A stretch of 17,887 nucleotides of DNA. It comes from JBBRMG01 sp038230955 (GTDB lineage Bacteria > Patescibacteriota > Doudnabacteria > UBA920). Positions 14,459 to 17,887 of this stretch are shown one piece after another. The notes below the pieces were generated by a model that made no database searches, had not been told where the DNA came from, and saw only the letters and a list, made by a program, of their open reading frames with translations. Every line of letters begins with the position of its first letter. Positions within the stretch are counted from its first letter, which is position 1. A program made the position numbers and the translations under genes. The stretch lies in the NCBI GenBank assembly GCA_038230955.1, contig JBBRMG010000020.1, positions 1-17,887 of the forward strand, written 5' to 3'.

Positions 14459-14587
14459 GTGCGTACTTACGCACGGTACATTTTGAAAGAGGGAAGTATT
14501 GTCGAAAAACGAGAGTTGCTCGGATGTTTTAAAACCCTAGTCGTTTTATTAAATAAGCAGTTAAATTTGAAGGTATCAAAAGAGTAA
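14459..14587 (+). pseudogene. C-terminal remnant of a probable serine recombinase
   Basis: Right after the IS end, the plus strand is open for 42 codons to a TAA at 14585-14587. The peptide contains YARYILKEGSIVEKRELLGC, then FKTLVVLLNKQLNLKVSKE. From recall of such proteins, this resembles the C-terminal end of large serine recombinases in CPR genomes, where a segment like YA..R...GS.EEKREIL..L.SN..L..K.L.I ends the protein. No start or upstream domain survives: the IS abuts it, and the sequence left of the IS is the copper-operon tail rather than the missing 5' part. Homology is by recall of a pattern only, so it is moderate. It also contains a small palindrome, GTGCGTACTTACGCAC. Confidence 0.45.
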
Positions 14588-14592
14588 ATTTG

Positions 14593-14601
14593 TGTTATAA
14601 T
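14593..14601 (+). promoter_or_regulatory. Extended -10 promoter of the PEP-synthase-like operon
   Basis: TGT-TATAAT lies 23 nt before the ATG at 14625, predicting a 17-nt 5' UTR without SD. Confidence 0.55.
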
Positions 14602-14624
14602 TATGGTAGTTATTAAGAAATAAT

Positions 14625-17066
14625 ATGGAATTAATTCGTAAATTTGGACAATTAGGTAAAGGCGATGCAGATATTTCTGGAGGTAAGGGAGCTTCTTTAG
14701 GAGAAATGACTCAGACTGGCATTCCTGTCCCACCAGGCTTCGTAGTGCTGTCATCTGCCTTTGAACAGTTCCTCAAAGAAACAGATCTCAATGTGGCAAT
14801 CGATGGTATTCTAGATACTGTTAATCCAGATGAGATCCACACCGTGGAGAATGCCTCCGAGCAAATCCAATCCCTTATTCTTAATTCCGCTATGTCTGAA
14901 GATATTCAGGCAGATGTTTTAAAGAACTTCGCTGAGCTTGGGGCGGAGTATGTTGCTGTTAGATCCAGTGCTACAGCAGAGGACAGTGCTTCTGCTGCAT
15001 GGGCTGGACAGTTAGATTCCTTCCTCAACACTACTGAAAGTACTCTGTTAGAGAATGTTCGTCGATGTTGGGCATCTTTATTTACTCCTCGTGCCATATT
15101 CTACAGATTTGAAAAGCAATTGCATAAGCAAAAGATTTCCGTAGCTGTAGTGGTTCAGAAAATGGTGAACTCTGCAAAGAGTGGAATTGCTTTTTCGGTA
15201 CATCCAGTTACAGAAGATAGAAACCAGCTTATTATTGAAGCTGGCTTTGGTCTTGGAGAAGCCATTGTCTCTGGCTCAGTAACACCAGATTCATATGTAG
15301 TAACAAAAGAACCAAGAGAAATTTTAGACATAAATGTCTCTGAACAATCTCGTGCTTTGTTTAGAGTTGATAGGGGTGGTAATGAATGGAAGGAACTTGG
15401 AGAAGAAGGTTCTAAACAAGTTCTCACTGAAACCCAGATTTTAGAGCTTTCCAAACTTATTTTAAAGATCGAACAGCACTACGGTTTCCCCTGTGATATT
15501 GAATGGGCTTTTGAGAACAATACTTTCTACATTACTCAAAGTAGGCCAATTACTACTTTGATGGATATTGTAGCTACTACAGAACACCAACAGAAGCAAT
15601 TATTAGCGCAAAAGTTTATTACTGAGCTAAATGGTGCCAAATCCATTCCACCTCTAAGCAACTACTCCTTATTTATTTTTGGCTCAGGTTATAACACAGA
15701 AAAATATTTTAAGAATGTGTTTAAAAAAGAAATGCCCCATGCAATTCTAAATATCCGTGACAATGGAGAAACTCAAACATTTTTGCCAGAAGATGCGTGG
15801 AAACAATATGTTAGCGAAGTATTTGAAAATTATTTGCAGGATACAAATTATACAAAAGCTATAGAGAAAAACTTTTATAGAAATTTTCCAGCGATTGATG
15901 AATTGTATAAAAAATATACATACAATTTTATCGCCGGACACAGTGAAGAAAGTCTATTGCCAATAGTAGAACAGGATTTTGATCTATTTTGGACATCAAA
16001 TGCTTGGTCTCATTTTTCCACCTATTTCGATATAGATTTGTGTTATTCAATTATTCAGGGTAAATATCCTGAGGTTTCAAAATCGGAAATAGAATCTATT
16101 TGGCATAACGCTACCGATATGGTTGCCGAATCTTTTGATAAAGCACAAAAGAGAGATATTTTAGAGCAATTAAAAAACAATCCCTCAATAAATATTGATG
16201 AGTTAGTAGAATATTGCCAATACTTCTTCACTACTTATAAAAATGCGTTACCGCTTTCAAAGGTAAAAGAAGAAGTTTTAAAGGTTTACGGAGATTTTAT
16301 TACTGATCCTGACAAAGCTGTTTCGGAGTTAGGAGAAATGGATAAAGAGTTAGAAATAAAACAGAATCAATTTAACGGATGGAGATTAGGCCTATCAGAA
16401 TTACAACAAACGATAGCCGATTTTTGTCAGTTGGTTATGCGTGTTCGGGATCAGCGCAAGAATCATTTTGCAAAAGGAATTGCAATTGCCTGGCGCATCG
16501 CTGAGAAAATATTTGCTGAGGCAAAAGTCGACACCGATTTAATCGAAAACGTTTTACCATTTGAAGAACTTATAAAAGGTTCAAAGTTCATTGCTTCTAT
16601 TGGCGACGAATTAAACAAGAGAAATAATTTATATATCGTGTATGTCCCTTACAAAGGACCCAAGGAAGTATCCTATGAGAACATCAAAGAAAATTATAAT
16701 TTGATTAACTCATATTTTATGGATGACCATGCACAGCAATCACAAGAAATTAAAGGGCAGATTGGCAATAAAGGTTTTGAGAAAGGATATGTTAGAATTG
16801 TTCGCTCTTCAAGTGAGTTTGATACCTTCAAAGAAGGTGAGATTCTTGTAACAGGGATGACTCGCCCGGAATTCGTTCCTCTTGTACGAATTGCAAAGGC
16901 TATTATAACGGATGAAGGTGGTATTACCTGCCATGCTGCTATTGTCTCAAGGGAATTAAACAAACCGTGCGTGATAGGAACGAAAATTGCAACAAAGGTC
17001 TTGAAAGATGGCGATATGGTAGAAGTCGACGCCAATAACGGTGTGGTAAAAATAATTAACCCATAA
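14625..17066 (+). CDS. PEP-synthase/Rph-like phosphotransferase lacking the TIM barrel
   Basis: Three-part protein of 813 aa. Residues 1-312 are the ATP-grasp-like PPDK_N domain: GGKGASLGEM (Lys21), VPPGFVV, VRSSATAEDSASAAWAGQ (Arg113), GFGLGEAIVSGSVTPD (208-222), DIEWAF (291-296) and QSRPIT (305-310). Residues about 320-720 do not match any domain I can name. Residues about 735-813 are the swivelling phosphohistidine domain with GGITCHAAIVSRELNKPCVIG and catalytic His770. The C-terminal PEP/pyruvate TIM barrel of true PpsA is absent. The ATP domain and mobile His domain flanking a substrate domain is the architecture of rifampicin phosphotransferase and related ATP-to-substrate enzymes, so I expect phosphoryl transfer via His770 to an unknown acceptor bound by the middle region. 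The middle looks more AT-rich than the first 950 bases, hinting at a mosaic. A partner gene starts 2 nt after the stop. Confidence 0.85.
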   Translation: MELIRKFGQLGKGDADISGGKGASLGEMTQTGIPVPPGFVVLSSAFEQFLKETDLNVAIDGILDTVNPDEIHTVENASEQIQSLILNSAMSEDIQADVLKNFAELGAEYVAVRSSATAEDSASAAWAGQLDSFLNTTESTLLENVRRCWASLFTPRAIFYRFEKQLHKQKISVAVVVQKMVNSAKSGIAFSVHPVTEDRNQLIIEAGFGLGEAIVSGSVTPDSYVVTKEPREILDINVSEQSRALFRVDRGGNEWKELGEEGSKQVLTETQILELSKLILKIEQHYGFPCDIEWAFENNTFYITQSRPITTLMDIVATTEHQQKQLLAQKFITELNGAKSIPPLSNYSLFIFGSGYNTEKYFKNVFKKEMPHAILNIRDNGETQTFLPEDAWKQYVSEVFENYLQDTNYTKAIEKNFYRNFPAIDELYKKYTYNFIAGHSEESLLPIVEQDFDLFWTSNAWSHFSTYFDIDLCYSIIQGKYPEVSKSEIESIWHNATDMVAESFDKAQKRDILEQLKNNPSINIDELVEYCQYFFTTYKNALPLSKVKEEVLKVYGDFITDPDKAVSELGEMDKELEIKQNQFNGWRLGLSELQQTIADFCQLVMRVRDQRKNHFAKGIAIAWRIAEKIFAEAKVDTDLIENVLPFEELIKGSKFIASIGDELNKRNNLYIVYVPYKGPKEVSYENIKENYNLINSYFMDDHAQQSQEIKGQIGNKGFEKGYVRIVRSSSEFDTFKEGEILVTGMTRPEFVPLVRIAKAIITDEGGITCHAAIVSRELNKPCVIGTKIATKVLKDGDMVEVDANNGVVKIINP

Positions 17067-17068
17067 TT

Positions 17069-17887
17069 ATGCAACAAGATCCTCAACTGTTTGCAAACAG
17101 CATGCCCCGCATTGAGACAGATACTTGGTATCGTCAGCGTTTTGATGCGTGCCCACACTTCATGTTCTTTTTAGGCGACGCACATATCTCCGAAGTACAG
17201 CATACAAATTACCCTTACGGTCAGCGAATTACATATGCAGGATTTTCTAAGAATCGTGCGGATTGGTACCATAGTTTAACTGAACTACAGTACACCGCAA
17301 AAAATATCATAGATGCCTCTAAAGAGAATCCGAATATCAGTAAAGAAATGATTCAGGCGTTTTTGCCATGGCAAGAACAGTTTTATACTTTGTGCGAAAA
17401 AGTGCGTGATGCAAATTTGTCAGAGCTTTCTAATGAAGATTTACTCGCTTTGTACAACGAACTTGTAAATGTGTACACTAAAAAACTTAATTCATCTCCA
17501 CTCATCGATGGTTTCGCTTTAAGTACAGACGAAGACATCGCTGCACAAGTTAAAGCGCATTTGCAATCGACAAATCTAGATGATAAGTTTGTAGAATATT
17601 TTGAGGTGCTTACTTCACCAGTATTTTTATCCTTCCTTCAAGAAGAGGATATTGAATTATTAGAAATAGCAAAAAAGATTAAGGTAGATCCATCTCAGAA
17701 AGATGCATTATTAAATGAACATACAGAAAAATATTTTTGGACTCACAACAATTACGTTAAAGACAATGTGCTAGGTGTAGATTTTTTTGAAAACAGAATC
17801 AAAGAATTTGGGGATACCGATTACGACTTTGAAATCGCAAGAATTAAAAATTTGCCAGAACATAACATGCAGCGTAAGGCTTCGCTA
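17069..17887 (+). CDS. Partner protein of the PEP-utilizing phosphotransferase, 3' end outside window
   Basis: An open frame of 273 codons runs from the ATG at 17069 to the window edge without a stop. The start is 2 nt after the preceding stop, so translation is probably coupled; there is no SD. The protein is soluble, rich in aromatic and acidic residues, with helical segments (LSELSNEDLLALYNELVNVY, FLSFLQEEDIELLEIAKKI). The stretch LLNEHTEKYFWTHNNYVKDN followed by VLGVDFFENRIKEF recalls the linker region (LxEHxxKYxWl...y....) that precedes the phosphohistidine domain in short PEP-utilizing proteins of CPR genomes; this comparison is from memory. If so, the unseen C-terminus would carry a GG.T.H.A motif. 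Together with the gene before it, this suggests a two-subunit or sequential phosphotransferase. No firm family assignment. Confidence 0.65.
   Translation, partial: MQQDPQLFANSMPRIETDTWYRQRFDACPHFMFFLGDAHISEVQHTNYPYGQRITYAGFSKNRADWYHSLTELQYTAKNIIDASKENPNISKEMIQAFLPWQEQFYTLCEKVRDANLSELSNEDLLALYNELVNVYTKKLNSSPLIDGFALSTDEDIAAQVKAHLQSTNLDDKFVEYFEVLTSPVFLSFLQEEDIELLEIAKKIKVDPSQKDALLNEHTEKYFWTHNNYVKDNVLGVDFFENRIKEFGDTDYDFEIARIKNLPEHNMQRKASL

Noticed and set aside
14459..14474. Palindrome GTGCGTACTTACGCAC next to the IS as an operator or IS target hairpin
   Set aside because: It falls within the codons of the recombinase-like remnant and has no promoter or T tract nearby; chance or coding constraint is enough.
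14330..14587. 85-codon plus-strand ORF crossing the IS right end
   Set aside because: Its first half is antisense to OrfA and IS end sequence. Only the part after the IS boundary resembles a protein, and I report that separately as a remnant.
14625..17066. True PEP synthase (PpsA) assignment
   Set aside because: The PEP/pyruvate TIM-barrel domain is missing: the protein ends right after the phosphohistidine domain.

Overview
The window looks like a chromosomal piece of an uncultivated, small-genome bacterium, most likely of the Candidate Phyla Radiation (Patescibacteria). This is inferred from gene content and style: a DUF11-repeat surface protein with a sorting-signal-like tail, a short malic enzyme, PEP-utilizing proteins of odd architecture, a probable serine-recombinase remnant and few Shine-Dalgarno sites. 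The reading frames are open under the standard code and TGA ends one gene (mgtA), so nothing points to recoding of UGA. No rRNA, tRNA or CRISPR was seen.

Layout. 1-1066 is the 3' end of a DUF11 surface protein, followed by two back-to-back terminators (one per strand) and an unrecognised minus-strand gene with a strong SD. 2024-3091 is a GalE-like epimerase with an N-terminal segment resembling a Phd/YefM antitoxin; its stop overlaps that of the convergent malic enzyme. From 3084 to 9451 all genes are on the minus strand: malic enzyme and PAS-GGDEF diguanylate cyclase (probable operon), HI0933-type flavoprotein, DUF1761 membrane protein and an MgtA-type P-type ATPase. A divergent promoter region then starts plus-strand genes: a YdcF/DUF218 protein, tandem terminators, and a compact copper-resistance operon (csoR-copB-DUF305) behind a promoter whose -10 and start site lie in a large palindrome of CsoR-operator type. 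An IS3-family element (13260-14456) with good inverted repeats, no target duplication and a broken orfB follows, then the apparent C-terminal stub of a serine recombinase, then a PEP-synthase-like phosphotransferase without the TIM barrel and a tightly coupled partner gene that runs off the end.

How it fits together. csoR-copB-DUF305 is a self-contained copper sensor/exporter/extracytoplasmic binding protein set; its position beside an IS and a recombinase stub suggests an acquired, IS-remodelled segment. The last two genes look like a two-component PEP-dikinase-type phosphotransferase unit of unknown substrate. Five promoters share an extended -10 (TGN-TATAAT) and lie so close to their start codons that several transcripts are predicted to be leaderless or nearly so, while the two internal copper-operon genes carry an AAAGGA SD.
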